DNA from: Okapia johnstoni
Lineage: Eukaryota > Chordata > Mammalia > Artiodactyla > Giraffidae
DNA length: 64,000 bases
Reading direction: 5' to 3'
Assembly: GCA_024291935.2 (NCBI GenBank)
Contig: CM044312.1
Coordinates: forward strand, 50,991,001 to 51,055,000
The stretch's first letter is position 1, and every line of letters begins with the position of its first letter. The position numbers were made by a program, and so were the translations under genes. Of the stretch, positions 22,398 through 34,079 are shown in pieces. The notes beneath the pieces are model-generated. The model was not told where the DNA came from and searched no databases. It saw nothing but the letters and a program-made list of their open reading frames with translations.

Positions 22398-22520
22398 GGA
22401 CTTCCGTGGTGGCCCAGTGGTTAAGACTCTTGAGTTTTCAGTGCAGGGGAGATGGGTTTGATCCCTGGTTGGGAAGCTCAGATTCTACATGTCACATGGC
22501 TCAGCCAAAAAAAAAAAAAG
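22398..22520 (+). mobile_element. CHR-type SINE
   Basis: Sense copy starting GGGACTTCCGTGGTGGCCCA, with GGTTTGATCCCTGGTTGGG (tRNA-like B-box region) and an A-rich tail. Confidence 0.8.
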
Positions 22521-22944
22521 GTGATGAAATGATTGATTGACTTTATTGTCACCCAAAGAGAGTGTATCATTTGTACATACTTCCAGTTTATGATGCAAAA
22601 ATACGTAGTCTTTAGACAAAGGCTGAGAAACTAGAACCCTATTTTATTTATGAAATATGATTTTTTACATAAGTACAAAAAGACTGACTGAATTGATAAA
22701 AATGCCTCTTTGGAAAAGGCAGTGTTTCCAAGGCATAGCAAATATCATTTTAACAAGCATCTTTTTTTTTGTTAATAACTAATCTGTCACACAAACTTGA
22801 TTTAATAGAGATGCAGTTAACACCAGATATTTTGGCTTAAAGGCTTTGGGAATGTATTTTGTGTGAACCTCCAGTTCACTGGCGACTGCCTGATTCACTG
22901 ACATTCATCATATCCAGTAAATGACACTCTGGGGTTTTACTTAC

Positions 22945-23036
22945 TACTCTGAACTGTTCTAACTTTTGGTTGCCTTTGATAAAGAAAGGGCATTCTTTGT
23001 CGCCCGTTCGGTGACCATACCGTTTACAGCGCCAAC
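22945..23036 (-). CDS. RP9: RP9 exon 4 (CCHC zinc knuckle)
   Basis: A 92-bp exon. With the last base of exon 3 it encodes CWRCKRYGHRTGDKEC, a CCHC zinc knuckle (C-x2-C-x4-H-x6-C), followed by PFFIKGNQKLEQFRV. The acceptor is TTATTTTAG and the donor GTAAGT. Zinc knuckles of this type bind RNA or proteins; here it is the only folded-domain signature in RP9. Confidence 0.94.
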
Positions 23037-25284
23037 CTAAAATAAAGACAAAGGGATATATTTCTTTAAGATAATTTATCTTTACTTAATCAAGATAAAG
23101 TATCAATAGATCATATTAAAGATATTCTTCATTAGATTCAAATTTTAAAAGCAAATATAATTAATGAAAAGAGAGAAACTGACTACTTCCTCAAGTATCC
23201 TTTAACTGCAGAGTTTTAGAAGTGAACCAAGCAATTCCATGCAAAAAACAAAGTGTGATTTTTTTTTTTTAAACTGTGCTATAAATTGAATTGTGTCATC
23301 CCTTTGCTTTCCCACTGTATTTAAAGTCCTAACCACTAGTACCTCAGAATGACCGTACTGGGAGGTAGGATTTTTAGAGGCCTGGAATACATCCTTTCCG
23401 CACTAGCCCTCAGAAGGACACCTTGACCTTGGATCTTTAGCCTCCAGAACTGTGAGACAAGAAACTTCTTGTTTAAGTCGTGCAGTCTGTGGGACTTTGT
23501 TACAGCAGAACTAGTAAACTACACAGGCATTCAGCAACTCCAACTAAGGAGGTCAGGAAGCAGGAAGAGGAATTACAGGTAGGATTAGCCAATTTTGCTC
23601 CATACTGGTAGCTAATGAAAACATGAAGTGACAGGGAAATAATATTTTCTTCTTCACATTTCAATTTGAGAGCTGGTAGTAGGAAACCACTGGGAAAAAA
23701 ATGAAGTTTAGGGATCCTCTGACCTGCCCCATCTGCATCTCCCCACTATTTTGAGTTAGTTCCACCTGGGGAAGAAGAAATGCATTCAATACAAATGCAG
23801 ACCCCTTCAAACAAATGTCTGTCTGTATGACAAAAGGAGAAATTTTAAATGCCATACATTGACGTGCGGTATCAAGAAGGATCCATATGATCTGTGATCA
23901 AAAGCTCTATTAAAGGAGAGGCGATGCTTGTACTCAAAGTGTGGTCAGTGGACCAGCAAGACTGGCATCACCTGGGAGCTTGTCAGAAATAGAGAGTATC
24001 AGGCCCACCCCAAGTTTGAGAAGCTCTGCTTTAGATAACACTAGGATCATGGAAATCAATGAAAAGGGTTATGTGTGCATGTATTTATCCATTTGGGATG
24101 GATATAAGTTTTGTGAAGTCTGGAGCTTACATAAATTAAGGAGAAGAAGTTCTCTTTTGGGAGGGTGGGGAATCTCGACTTGGCAAATTTTACAGAAAGA
24201 CAGGACCACTGTTGGGACTCTAAAGGCCTTTCGAAGGTGCAAGGAAGGGGTCCTAAAGCTTAAGCTTCATTAACTTCATGTAAAACTGGTTCTGGTCCAG
24301 ACCAAACACTTTTAATTTCCATGTCAATGAAAAGAACAATAAAATGCAAAGTGAAGCACAACTAACTACCCCATTAGAGAGGAGTGATTTTTAAACTTAA
24401 TTTTTTAAAAAGGAAATATAATCAGTTTAATAAGTGATTCAACTCTGAAAAGAATAAACACAATGGATTTATTTAATTAAATCTATGATATAACTATTAT
24501 TGGGGAAATGAGATAGGTAGGGCATGTGTATGAGATGGGATGGAGGAAGAAAAAAGGAGCTGAATTTTGGTCTCTTATAGTAAGAAATGAGCAGATAATT
24601 AGGAAACTGGAAAAATCAAGGGTCAGGAATGTAATCCTGTTATCTAGATACACGGAGATAAACTTAAAAATAACCTTTTTAAAAGAGGTTGAGGTGAGGG
24701 GAATGCTGGAAAGGGATAAGAACTGCTATTTTAATTGTGTGCATGAAGGATCTAAGTACAAACAAATATCTTCAAAAGCAGCAGTACCCCTTCTTCAAAT
24801 GCCATCTTATGCTGGTGTGGTGGATGGTGTGCACATGGCTCCACCTGGTCCAGACCCACCTTATGTGGCCCACAGCTCCACTCAGGTCACCTGGAGAAAC
24901 CTTAACACCACTAATGAGGACAGGCTGAGGTTAGACCCAAGGAACCACCCCCCAATGCATCCTTCGTCCCCCATGGCATTTCTACATGGAATATTCTTTC
25001 TGTTACAGGAATATTACTGAAGCATAGACTCTGTAAGCAGCTACAGTCCTGTGGAAAACCATTGCCCTTGCAGCCAGAAGCCCTGGAGTCAAGGCACTGC
25101 TCTGCCTCTTAGCCCAGACACTGACTAACACATGGAAGGTGGCTTCCTCATCTATCGCCTAGAGATCATGCCCTAACTTCAACAGCGTGGTGTGAGAATG
25201 AATTAAAGGAGGGAACTCATTTGTAAACAGTGATCTATAACTTGCGTGAATTGAGGGTGTTACTTGAAACCTTTCCATGCTCAC
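23037..25284. other. RP9: RP9 intron 3
   Basis: It contains a MaLR-type LTR (listed). Elsewhere only short open frames, including a 164-codon frame at 24526-25020 that matches nothing I recognise and spans no plausible exon. Confidence 0.5.
23280..23525 (+). mobile_element. MLT1/MaLR-type LTR fragment
   Basis: The string CTTGACCTTGGATC, then CCTCCAGAACTGTGAGACAA, GTCGTGCAGTCTGTGGGACTTTG and AGCAGAACTAGTAAACTA is the typical 3' end of mammalian MaLR LTRs. It is non-coding. Confidence 0.65.
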
Positions 25285-25414
25285 ACTGCATGACTTTGAC
25301 TTCTTTCCCCAGAGGCATCCAAAGTCCTTTGGTTGGTGCATGGGCCAGAAATTCCCTGGCATGTTCATTGCCTGGGACATCTGGTATACAGTCTTCTGGC
25401 TTAGTCTCATCTTC
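25285..25414 (-). CDS. RP9: RP9 exon 3
   Basis: A 130-bp exon encoding EDETKPEDCIPDVPGNEH, then AREFLAHAPTKGLWMPLGKE and VKVMQ, plus one base of the next Cys codon. This is the most conserved segment of the RP9 family. The acceptor is CCTTTTTCAG and the donor GTGAGC. Confidence 0.94.
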
Positions 25415-26546
25415 CTGAAAAAGGAAACAGTGTGTAAGCTCTATGGCAAAAAAAGCATGGGAGCTCTCTTCCACCTGCTTGAGAGCACAGCACTGCCTGG
25501 CTTTCTCATGGGCTGGAGATCCCTATGTCATTATGTTATCTTCTGAAAAGCTAGAAAGACAAATTATAACTGACAGAAAGAAAATGGAAATAACTATTCC
25601 AGAAGAGCCAGCTGTACCACAAAAATAAAGTAGCTGTTCTTGAGAAAAGATACTAGTATTTACACAGGGATGATCTGTGAGCTCCAAATTCTAATTCTAG
25701 ATCACAAAAATTAGATTCTAAGATCACAAAAAATTTTCTGCTAACTTAGAAGCTTTGTGGAATGAGGCAGAAGATAGAATTAAACAAATAAGGTTTCCTG
25801 GAACAATAAAAACAATGTGTCAGAGTAAAATAGATTATTAAACCTTGAAGGCCACTGTCATGTTTTATAATCTCATACATACTGTATTTGTGAGATGCAT
25901 TTTCACCACCAAATAACTGCACTGTATAATTAAGGTGCTGCATTTTACTTTATGATTTTTTCAAGTTTTCAGGAATATTAAATTTATAATGGAAGAATGT
26001 TTCCTAAAAAAAATATTTTTAAAGTTAAAAGCTACCAAACAGGAAAGGTTACTTTGGCTTTAAGTCCTCTAAGTCTCACTCCCAGAGAAACACACTGACA
26101 TTGTGGCTGGGGTGCTGGAGGAGGGACTCGGCACCAGGCGGGACTGGACTGGATGAGATTCACATGTCCTCCGAGTCCACTGTTCTCTGAACTGATGACA
26201 TTCAGGAAAGCAGCACTGGAGCGTCAGAGAAGGAACATGGGGCAGCAGAGCTTTGAGAAGATGCAGTCACAAGGGAGACAGAAAGAAGAGGAGCGAGTGC
26301 TGAGGACACCCAGGGGGCCTGCAGTGGTGTCTTAGGGACAGCCACAGGCAGATGAAACTTCTGCAAAGGCACAGACTATGACAAAGCCCAAAGTGCACCA
26401 ACTGACTGCCATCTGCAGAGAAGAGACAGAACTACCATAAAGGAGGTTCAAACCTTAAGCAGCTGTTTTTCCTAACAAGTAACTGAGTCTGATCTCTGGT
26501 CAAATCTGTCTCAGAGAAAAACCAAAAATACAAACTTCACACTGAC
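25415..26546. other. RP9: RP9 intron 2
   Basis: No repeat or other gene was recognised. Short plus-strand open frames (25443-25628, 26153-26335) have no support. Confidence 0.45.
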
Positions 26547-26577
26547 CTTGATAAACCCAGGAGGAGGTTTTTCATAA
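26547..26577 (-). CDS. RP9: RP9 exon 2 (31-bp microexon)
   Basis: A very short exon encoding the last base of Phe and then YEKPPPGFIK. The acceptor has a long poly-T tract (18 or more T on the minus strand) and the donor is GTCAGT. Length and phase (31 bp) are exactly what is needed to join exon 1 to exon 3 with the human order LESFYEKPPPG. It is too small for simple open-frame detection. Confidence 0.9.
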
Positions 26578-26600
26578 CTAGAAGGAAAAAAAAAAAAAAA

Positions 26601-27109
26601 AACACTGGTCATCAACCATGTTCATAGGAACATAACACATTTCAATCACCAAAAAGCAACTACAGGCTAAAATAAAAAGTTATTTTTAGTAAAAACTAAA
26701 ACTATACTATAACTTTTAAAAATAGTTAATAAAATATGCCTAGCAGTCAGAGATGTTATATTAATATGAATAAACTGATGCTGTATCACATCCTGCTGGG
26801 ATGCAGCACTTATATTGACCAAATAATAACTAACTTGGTGTCTTAGGACAATGAAAACACTGGTCATCAACCATGTTCATAGGAACATAACACATTTCAA
26901 TCACCAAAAAGCAACTACAGGCTAAAATAAAAAGTTATTTTTAGTAAAAACTAAAACTATACTATAACTTTTAAAAATAGTTAATAAAATATGCCTAGCA
27001 GTCAGAGATGTTATATTAATATGAATAAACTGATGCTGTATCACATCCTGCTGGGATGCAGCACTTATATTGACCAAATAATAACTAACTTGGTGTCTTA
27101 GGACAATGA
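26601..27109. repeat. Perfect 255-bp tandem duplication
   Basis: Unit 1 is 26601-26855 and unit 2 is 26856-27109. I found no mismatch on reading them base by base; similarity stops at 27110. The duplication starts at the poly-A/T tract that serves as the exon 2 acceptor tract. Confidence 0.93.
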
Positions 27110-28859
27110 TTTTATATTTAGAGGAAGGGAAATCAAGAGACCACAGGGAAAATGTGAGGGAAGAAGAGACTTGAGCTAATGATGGTTCCAATCTGTCATT
27201 ACACTTGTGGGTGATCACCTACCATAACTTCCAACTTCCATAACACTGTGAGGCTCATGGGGGTGGCGGTGTGAGTGCTCTAAGAAGGACGGAGACTACA
27301 CAACGGGGAGGGAGCAAAGCCAGCAGGAAGGGTCTGCTATAGTGGAAGGAGGTGGGGGTGATCCATCCCAGAGGCTCCCTCTCCCACCCCTCGCCCCGGC
27401 TCTGGATTCAAGATCCTTTCCACTGGCCTGTGGTGTTTGCAGACCACACTGCCACTTGCTCCTCAGCTCTCTGCCTGCCCTTTATGCCCCTACTGACCCC
27501 TCCAGACTGAAGGATGTAGGGCGATCGGTGGCATTCAACTACTGCTAGAGATGCAGATGACTGTGTGCAAATGTACTTTCCCTTCCACCAACACAGCTCT
27601 CAGACCCCAGGGTCCTGAGAACGCAAATCATGCCTATGCTCCTGACTCATTTCCACTTTTCATTATTTTGCTGGAACTTGGGGAAAAGGCTTCTGGTGCC
27701 AAATCTACAAAGCAGCACCCACCGCACCTGTTCATTAAAAAAAACAACTAATTTAAAAAATTGAAATGGAATTAACATATAACACTGTATTACTTTCAGG
27801 TGTAATTATGTTCAGTTTCAAGCACTGACACATTCTAGGCTATGCAATGCAGAGCGTGGGTGTCTGGCTTTTCAAGGTGACTGCCTAATGGATATAACCC
27901 CCTTCTTAAAAAAGAATGTAGTTGGAAAAAGAGGCAGGAAAACTGAACAGCTCAGGTCTTTTCAATGCCTCTCTAATGGAATTTTACTGAGAGAGGGCAT
28001 CGAGGTGCTATGACTGGTTTAAAATGTTATCTTGACTCCAACAACTTGGAAATCGGGGAGTCCCAAAGTTGCTGCACAATGAAGGTGAATTCGGAGATGA
28101 TTAATTTTCTGAATTTTATACACTGAAAACGTCATCAGGAAAACATTATAAATTCTAAAATGGCTAGTCACTTATCTAATAGTCAAATAGATAGGGATTA
28201 TCCTAAAACTAGGCCAAAATAGTTTAAGTTAAAACAAGAAAGCAGTGGCGTACAGGACAGTGTTTGGTATGGCTCTATTTGCGTATGGGAAAAGGGAGAT
28301 TGTACATATATGTAAGATATCACCTGAGGGAGGGAGCTTTTTTTTCACTTACGTTTATTTACATGCAAATACACTGCCTCAAGCAATGTTTTTTTGATTA
28401 CAAAAGAAAAATGAAATTAACGTCCCCTTCCTCACACCTATGTTGGTATAAGTCCAGGCTAATAAAGTTCTCAGAGAGAAACCAAAGGACTTAGGGGCAA
28501 ACAAAAGGCCACTAATAGGCTGTTAGCTCATTTCTGTTATAGAGTTACATAGAAAGCATTTTTGTTTTCAAAATTTCAATGTCATTTGTTTGTTTCAGGA
28601 ATCATATCCTCGCTCCTGCTCTAACCAACTTGCTATTTCCTCCAACCAAAGAAAAGAACAGCTTTGTTAGGAGAAACTAAACTTTTAGGTGATACTGAAA
28701 GTTCCATTTAGAAACTTACTCCCTGCAAAAGTAACCACTCAACAATTACCGCCAGGCATGGTGCTCAGTACCAGAAGGGAGAACAGAGGGGAGAGGGGTA
28801 CTCCTAAAGAAATCTAGAAAAGCCATAAAGGTAGAAACTGCTCTTAGAAACCTCCATGT

Positions 28860-29280
28860 AACTCTGGACAAAGGTCCTCCGTAGCTTGGGACCCCCAAAA
28901 TGGAGTGGCCCAGTTCAAATCTAAACCTAAGTCAGCCTGCCCTAATGGGAAATGCCTTGCTGTCAAGGAAACCTAGTGTCTACCAATCACAATCCTTCAG
29001 CGCAGGGCTACCTAGCTTAGTTTAGCTTACCCTAGATGAGAGGACGTGCAAGCTTTGTAAAGAAATCCCTGGCTCCCTAGCCAATCATGCCCTATTTTCA
29101 AGTTGCCTCTCGAATTGCCCTGTAAAACTTGCTCCTGTCCAAAATAACTGGGAAGAGTGTTCCACTGCAGATGAAACATTGTACTTCCTCAATCTGTGGA
29201 TTGTTTTCCCTTGAACAAAGGACATCAAACTGTTTGCAAAGTGTGGCAGTTTTGTCTTTTGACACTCTTTAGGACTGTCC
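28860..29280 (+). mobile_element. Possible ERV-type solo LTR
   Basis: The text GCTCCCTAGCCAATCATGCC..CCTGTAAAACTTGCTCCTGT has the CCAAT-box layout of gamma-type LTRs. The ends are not clearly defined and no internal viral sequence is present. Family unknown. Confidence 0.35.
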
Positions 29281-29408
29281 CGACAAAAGAGATGTTTTAG
29301 TTTTTGAAGTAGAAAACCCTAAAGACATAGCATTAATGTTACTAATGAATGGCCGCTGACGACTGTATCACCTGCCCAATTTTTACACATTTCTATTATT
29401 TTTCCATT

Positions 29409-29585
29409 ATGGGCTTCCCTGGTGGCTCGGATGGCCTGTAATGCAGGAGACCTGAGTTCGATCCCTGGGTTGGAAAGATCCCCTGGAGAAGGGAATGGCT
29501 ACCCACTCCAGTGTTCTGGCCTGGAGAATTCCACGAACAGTCCATGGGGTCGCAAAGAGTTGGACACGACTGAGCGAATTTCACT
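29409..29585 (+). mobile_element. Bov-tA SINE
   Basis: Sense copy: GGGCTTCCCTGGTGGCTCGG, TTCGATCCCTGGGTTGG, and GGGTCGCAAAGAGTTGGACA. Confidence 0.88.
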
Positions 29586-30379
29586 CTCACTCTCTCCATT
29601 ATTCTTACTAAAAGAGGCCAGGCCTGTGACATGCCACAGCTTTGCACTGGAAAATATTTCAGCAATTTGCTTTGGAGACACCGTATCTAAAAAGCTTTGT
29701 ACCATACCTAAAAGGCTAATTCTGTTTATACCCAGTTGTTCAAATGAAGTGACATTCAGCTTAAGAACCACAGGAGGCCAGGCCCCAAGAAAGTATGCAT
29801 CTTGTGTCAAAGCTCCCAAAGGTTAGTAACGAAGGATTAACCCTTTGAGGGCATTTTCTTATATCATTGTCTCAGCAATCATGAGAAGGTAGGCAGTGAG
29901 AAGTGCCTGAAACAAGTCAAATAACTCATTGAACATCAAACTTAGAATCTAAGTTTGACCTCTAAAGCTGATTATAGAAGGGAAAAAAAGAAGGGAATCG
30001 AAAGGGTCATTAATCCAACTTTCCACCTTATATTTAAAACTCCTTTACAACCCACCCTTCTCTCAGTGGTCATCTGGACTCTCCTCCAACCCTCGGGAGC
30101 TGCCCCCTAAGTCAGGCCATACTGACTCAGGTCCTAATTCTTTTTGAGCTGGAACTGGTCTCTGAGTAGCTTTCATCCTTAACCCTGGTGAAAAAGTCCT
30201 AAGGACCAGAGAGAACAAGTCTACTTTCTCTTCTACGTGACAGCTCCTCCCGAGTAGTTAGGAGCCAGGCCCTCACCCCACTGGACTTCTCTTCGTCATC
30301 GCACGAACATTACGGACTGGGCTTTCTCTTCCCTTATTAACAGCAGATGAAAAGGATGGGGATTTTAACCCGTTCACAG

Positions 30380-31230
30380 TGCGCCCCCTGACCTGAGAGC
30401 GGGAAGGACCAGGGCGCTCAGTCGCAGTTCTGGGCTCAGTCCCCGAGCCCTGACCGAGCACCGCCGCCGCACGAGGACTAAAACCGCCGCTTCCTGCGGG
30501 AGAAGCGCCCCGCCGCCGCCGCCGCTCGCGTCCCGGACGAGGCTCGGGGGAGGAGCCTCCCTCCCTCCCGCCAGCCGCTGGGAGTCTGGGGTCCCGCCGC
30601 CCGGGATCAAAACCGGCTCTCGGCTCGCCGGGGTCCGAGGGGCTCACCGGCCCACCCCCAGGTGTCCGAGGATCCCGTCTAAAGCGCCGACCACGAGCGG
30701 ACCCCGCCGCGCGACCCGGGCCCCGACCCATTCCTAGCATTAGTCGGAGACGGAAACAGGCGTGACGGACTCACAAGGACTCCAGGTGCTTGAGCTGCTG
30801 CAGCTGCTGTGCATCCTGCCGCCGCCGCTTCAGCTCCCGGCGACGCTGCAGCAGCTCCTGCTCCGGGGGCTCCCGGGGCCGCCGCGCGCGCCCCCGGCCC
30901 CCGCATCGTCGCGCCCGGGCCGGGACGACATCGCAGCCCCGCGCGGCGCCGCTGAGGCTGCCCGGCCGCGCGGCGAAGACGGCACTTCCTCTGCGCCGCG
31001 CTGTCCTGGCCCAGCAGCGCCCCCTCCCGCTGCGGCTCCGCGTCCCGCCGGGCCGGGCCGGGCCGGGTGCCCTCTCCGCGACCGGTTGCACCCTGCACCG
31101 CGGAAAGGCCGGCGCGGCCTCGAGTTGTTGATCGGAGGCCTGTCGTCAGGTTGGCTGGTGCCGGAGGCCAGAGCTCGCCCCCTGGCGGCGGCCAGGAGTC
31201 GCGGCACTCAGGATGCCGTGTGGAGTTGGG
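30380..31230. promoter_or_regulatory. RP9: CpG island and promoter region of RP9
   Basis: A very GC- and CpG-rich block spanning RP9 exon 1 and its flanks. No TATA box is visible. Long GC-driven open frames on both strands (for example 30273-30740 and 30679-31335) are composition artefacts. Confidence 0.7.
30775..30931 (-). CDS. RP9: RP9 exon 1, with a two-base insertion against the expected frame
   Basis: The ATG at 30931-30929 begins MSSRPGRDDAGAGGA, matching the RP9 N-terminus. The downstream part RRPREPPEQELLQRRRELK..QQLQQLKHLES, which must join exon 2, lies in another frame. The exon is 157 bp: the human length of 152 plus one extra Leu codon and two extra bases. The surplus is a CG in a CGCGCGCG run near 30887-30894. 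Read literally from this ATG, translation stops after about 33 residues. Either the run length is an assembly error or allele, or translation starts upstream in the second frame (ATG at 31091-31089, MQPVAERAPG...). The donor GTGAGT at 30774-30769 is good. Confidence 0.82.
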
Positions 31231-31446
31231 CCAGTTTTGCGAGTGGTTGGGCCGCTCTCGGAGTCGGGCAACTTCCTCGCCATCTCCAACCTGGGAGGCC
31301 AGGAAACCATTTCTTATCCCCCAGTCGCTAGGCACACAGGAGCTGCTCGTTACCCGTTAGTAGGATGCACTCAGTTTTTGAAGAAAGCGAGGCTTACGTA
31401 GAAATTTTACAGTTTTCCAAAACTTGTGAGCCATGCGATGTATCAG
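31231..31446. other. Upstream flank of RP9
   Basis: Unique-looking sequence between the RP9 CpG island and an antisense BovB copy. Nothing was recognised in it. Confidence 0.4.
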
Positions 31447-32573
31447 TTAAGTTCAGTTGCTCAGTCGTGTCCGGCTCTCTGCGATCCCATGGAATGCAGC
31501 ACGCCAGGCTTCTCTGTCCTTCACCAACTCCTGGAGCTTGCTCAAATTCATGTCCATCCAGTCGGTGATGCCATCCAACCATCTCATCTTCTGTCGTCCC
31601 CTTCTCCTCCTGCCTTCCATCTTTCCCAGCATCAGGGTCTTTTTCAATGAGTCAGTTCTTCGCATCAGGTGGCTGAAGTATTGGAGTTTCAGCTTCAGCA
31701 TCAGTCCTTCCAGTGAATATTCAGGCCTGATTTCCTTTAGGATGGACTGGTGGGATCTCTTTGCAGTCTAAGGGACTCTCAAGAGTCTTCTCCAACACCA
31801 CAGTTCAAAAGCATCAATTCTTCCACGCTCAGCCTTCTTCGTGGTCCAACTCTCACATCCATACATGACTACTGGAAAAACCATAGCCTTAACTAGACGG
31901 ACCTTTGTTGGCAAAGTAATGTCTCTGCTATGTAATATGTTGTTTAGGTTGGTCATAGCTTTTCTTCCAAGGAGCAAGCGTCTTTTAAATTTCATGGCTG
32001 AAGTCACCATCTGCAATGATTCTGGATCCCCCCAAAATAAAGTCAGCCACTGTTTCCACTGTTTCCCCATCTATTTGCCATGAAGTGATAGGACCAGATG
32101 TCATGATCTTAGTTTTCTGAATGTTGAGCTTTAAGCCAACTTTTTCACTCTCCTCTTTCACTTTCATCAAGAGGCTCCTTAGTTCTTCTTCACTTTCTGC
32201 CATAAGGGTGGTGTCATCTGCATATCTGAGGTTATTGATATTTCTCCCGGAAATCTTGATTCCAGCTTGTGCAGTCTGGCATTTCTCATGATATACTCTG
32301 CATATAAGTTAAATAAGCAGGGTGACACTATACAGCCTTGATGTACTCCTTTCCCAATTTGGAACCAGTCTGTTGTTCCATGGCCAGTTCTAACTGTTGC
32401 TTCTTGACCAGCATACAGATTTTTCAGGAGGCAGGTAAGGTGGTATGGTATTCCCATCTCTCTAAGAAGTTTCCCATAGTCTGTTGTGATCCACACAGTC
32501 AAAGGCTTTGGTGTAGTCAATAAAGCAGAAGTAGATGTTTTTCTGGAACTCTCTTGCTTTTTCGATGATCCGT
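31447..32573 (-). mobile_element. BovB (RTE) LINE, 3' part, antisense
   Basis: Reading leftward: LLTTPKPLTVWIT, the GHGTTDWFQIGKGVHQGC block, the YADD region (GCATATCTGAGG complement near 32222), LNIQKTKIMTSGPITSW, MYGCESWT, then the 3' tail at 31447. It is truncated at the 5' end and interrupted by frameshifts. Confidence 0.92.
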
Positions 32574-33274
32574 GGGCGTATAGTCGGTGTAATATATTGC
32601 ATTTAGATAAGATTTGGGTTCTGGAAATGAAAAGCCAGTATATACTGTGCATGTTTATGTGGTCATTGAACAAAGCTCTTAATAGTATAATAGTTCATTT
32701 AATTAAAAAAATTGTAACAAATGCTGTTACCACCCATGTGTATTATCTTTATTTAGTGATAAAGAGGCTCAGAGAGCTCAGTGACTTGCACAAGGAAACA
32801 ACTAGTAGGTCATAGAAAGTGAAAGTGAAGTCGCTCAGTCGTGCCCCACTCTTTTGGACCCCACGGACTGTTACCTACCAGGCTCCTCTGTCCATGGGAT
32901 TTTCTAGGCAAGAGTACTGGAGTGGGTTGCCATTTCCTGCTCCAGAACCAGGATGCAAAAGTGTTAAGTGCTTAACTAGGTTGTGCTTTGAAACTGTATG
33001 TGATATATAATTTTTTCAGCCTTAAAATAATGGAAGAAACTGCAGAGGAAGTAAAAATAACAGCATAAGGGAAATACTTGCCAAAATATTCAAACTGTTA
33101 ATGCTGCAAAATGTGAAGAACTTCTTCAAATTTATTCAGGAAAATACAAACACACAGAAGCTATGCATAGATATCTGAAATTATACTGACATATGCCCTG
33201 GAACTTGGAAATTATCTTTTCCTCTAACAATGAAGCCAATAAGAATTGTTGAATGAATGTAGATTTAGGCATTC
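32574..33274. other. RP9-BBS9 intergenic, mixed repeats
   Basis: It contains a MIR piece at about 32740-32818 (AAAGAGGCTCAGAGAGCTCA) and an antisense Bov-tA fragment at 32820-32945 (AGTCGCTCAGTCGTGCCCCA to CCATTTCCTGCTCCAG). The rest is unrecognised. Confidence 0.6.
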
Positions 33275-33662
33275 ATGTGTAACTGATCATGACCTTATGG
33301 AGCCTTCTCAGGATAGATCTCTCCCCCATATCCTCTGCCAAAGCTCCTGTTTGAAGTACTCAGATAATAGTATCTCATGCATATTTCCTGAGTTTTTCAG
33401 ATGCTAAAAACTGCCACAATCATGGAAGAAATTAACTACTTGATTATCATGAGCCCCAGTCCGCATTGCACAGGAGCTGATCGCATACCTTGGGACACCT
33501 CCCCCCAACTTTGCCTTTAAAATTGCTTTTTGCTGAAACATTTCGAGGAGTTCAGGGTTTTTTCTTTTCTTTTCTTTTCTTTTTGAGCACTTTTGACCCA
33601 TTCTCCTTGAATGGCACTGCAATAAAACTTTCTCTGCTCTGAGCTCCAACATTTGGGTCTGG
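33275..33662 (+). mobile_element. Possible ERV-type solo LTR
   Basis: The right end reads ACTGCAATAAAACTTTCTCT and then GCTCTGAGCTCCAACATTTG, the usual R-region and polyadenylation layout of gamma-type LTRs. A CTTTT repeat precedes it. No viral coding sequence is attached. Confidence 0.45.
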
Positions 33663-33828
33663 GCTATTTGCCTGCAATGCAGGAGACCCGGGTTCAATCC
33701 CTGGGTCCGAAAGAAATGACAACCCACTCCAATATTCCTGCCTGGGAAATCCCATGGACAGAGGAACCTGGCAGGCTACAGCTCACGGGGTCACAAAGAG
33801 TTGGACACGACTTAAAGACTAACAGTTT
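33663..33828 (+). mobile_element. Bov-tA SINE, 5' truncated
   Basis: It starts inside the head (TTGCCTGCAATGCAGGAGAC) and runs to GGGTCACAAAGAGTTGGACA with a short tail. Confidence 0.8.
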
Positions 33829-34079
33829 CAGTCTAACTGTGCTTAAGGCACACACACTTGCATTCCGCAACAATGGAAGTTATCTGGGCCAATGAGTGAT
33901 CTATATGATGCCTTTTAAGACATTCAAATAGTCAAGAAAAACGACATAGGCTTTGGAAGCTGTGATTTACAAACAAAGGAAATGTAATCGCGTTGCAGGA
34001 AGAAGTTGGTCTACAGAATCAAGAAGAGGAGAACCAAGGAAAGAAGTCAGGTAGTGTTTTTCCAGGGTTGTTGTTATTG

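Larger units (their letters stand above)
20770..22944. other. RP9: RP9 intron 4
   Basis: AT-rich, with two CHR-type SINEs listed separately. The remaining stretches show no recognised feature. Confidence 0.5.
27110..30774. other. RP9: RP9 intron 1 (rest)
   Basis: It contains an antisense L1 3' fragment at about 27748-27900, a possible LTR, one SINE and, at the right end (30380-30774), the downstream part of the CpG island. The remaining sequence shows nothing recognisable. Confidence 0.5.
19170..31110 (-). other. RP9: RP9 gene (six exons)
   Basis: RP9 (PAP-1, Pim-1-associated protein) is a nuclear protein linked to pre-mRNA splicing; in humans, dominant missense changes cause retinitis pigmentosa 9. 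All six exons are readable on the minus strand: 30775-30931, 26547-26577, 25285-25414, 22945-23036, 20708-20769 and 19606-19804. Every junction has GT/AG sites and phases match. The encoded order is an Arg/Gln-rich start, a conserved middle, a CCHC zinc knuckle and a Lys-rich tail, as in the human protein (221 residues). The residues changed in human disease are wild type here: the His of VAHED and the Asp of STSD. The one oddity is a two-base insertion in exon 1 (see that entry). The gene faces BBS9 head to head across about 3.7 kb. Confidence 0.92.

Noticed and set aside
24526..25020. 164-codon plus-strand open frame in RP9 intron 3
   Set aside because: No family similarity, no supporting splice sites, and it lies within an intron on the opposite strand.
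30273..31335. Several long Pro/Arg/Ala-rich open frames on both strands
   Set aside because: They follow from extreme GC content in the RP9 CpG island. Only the RP9 exon 1 frames have protein similarity.
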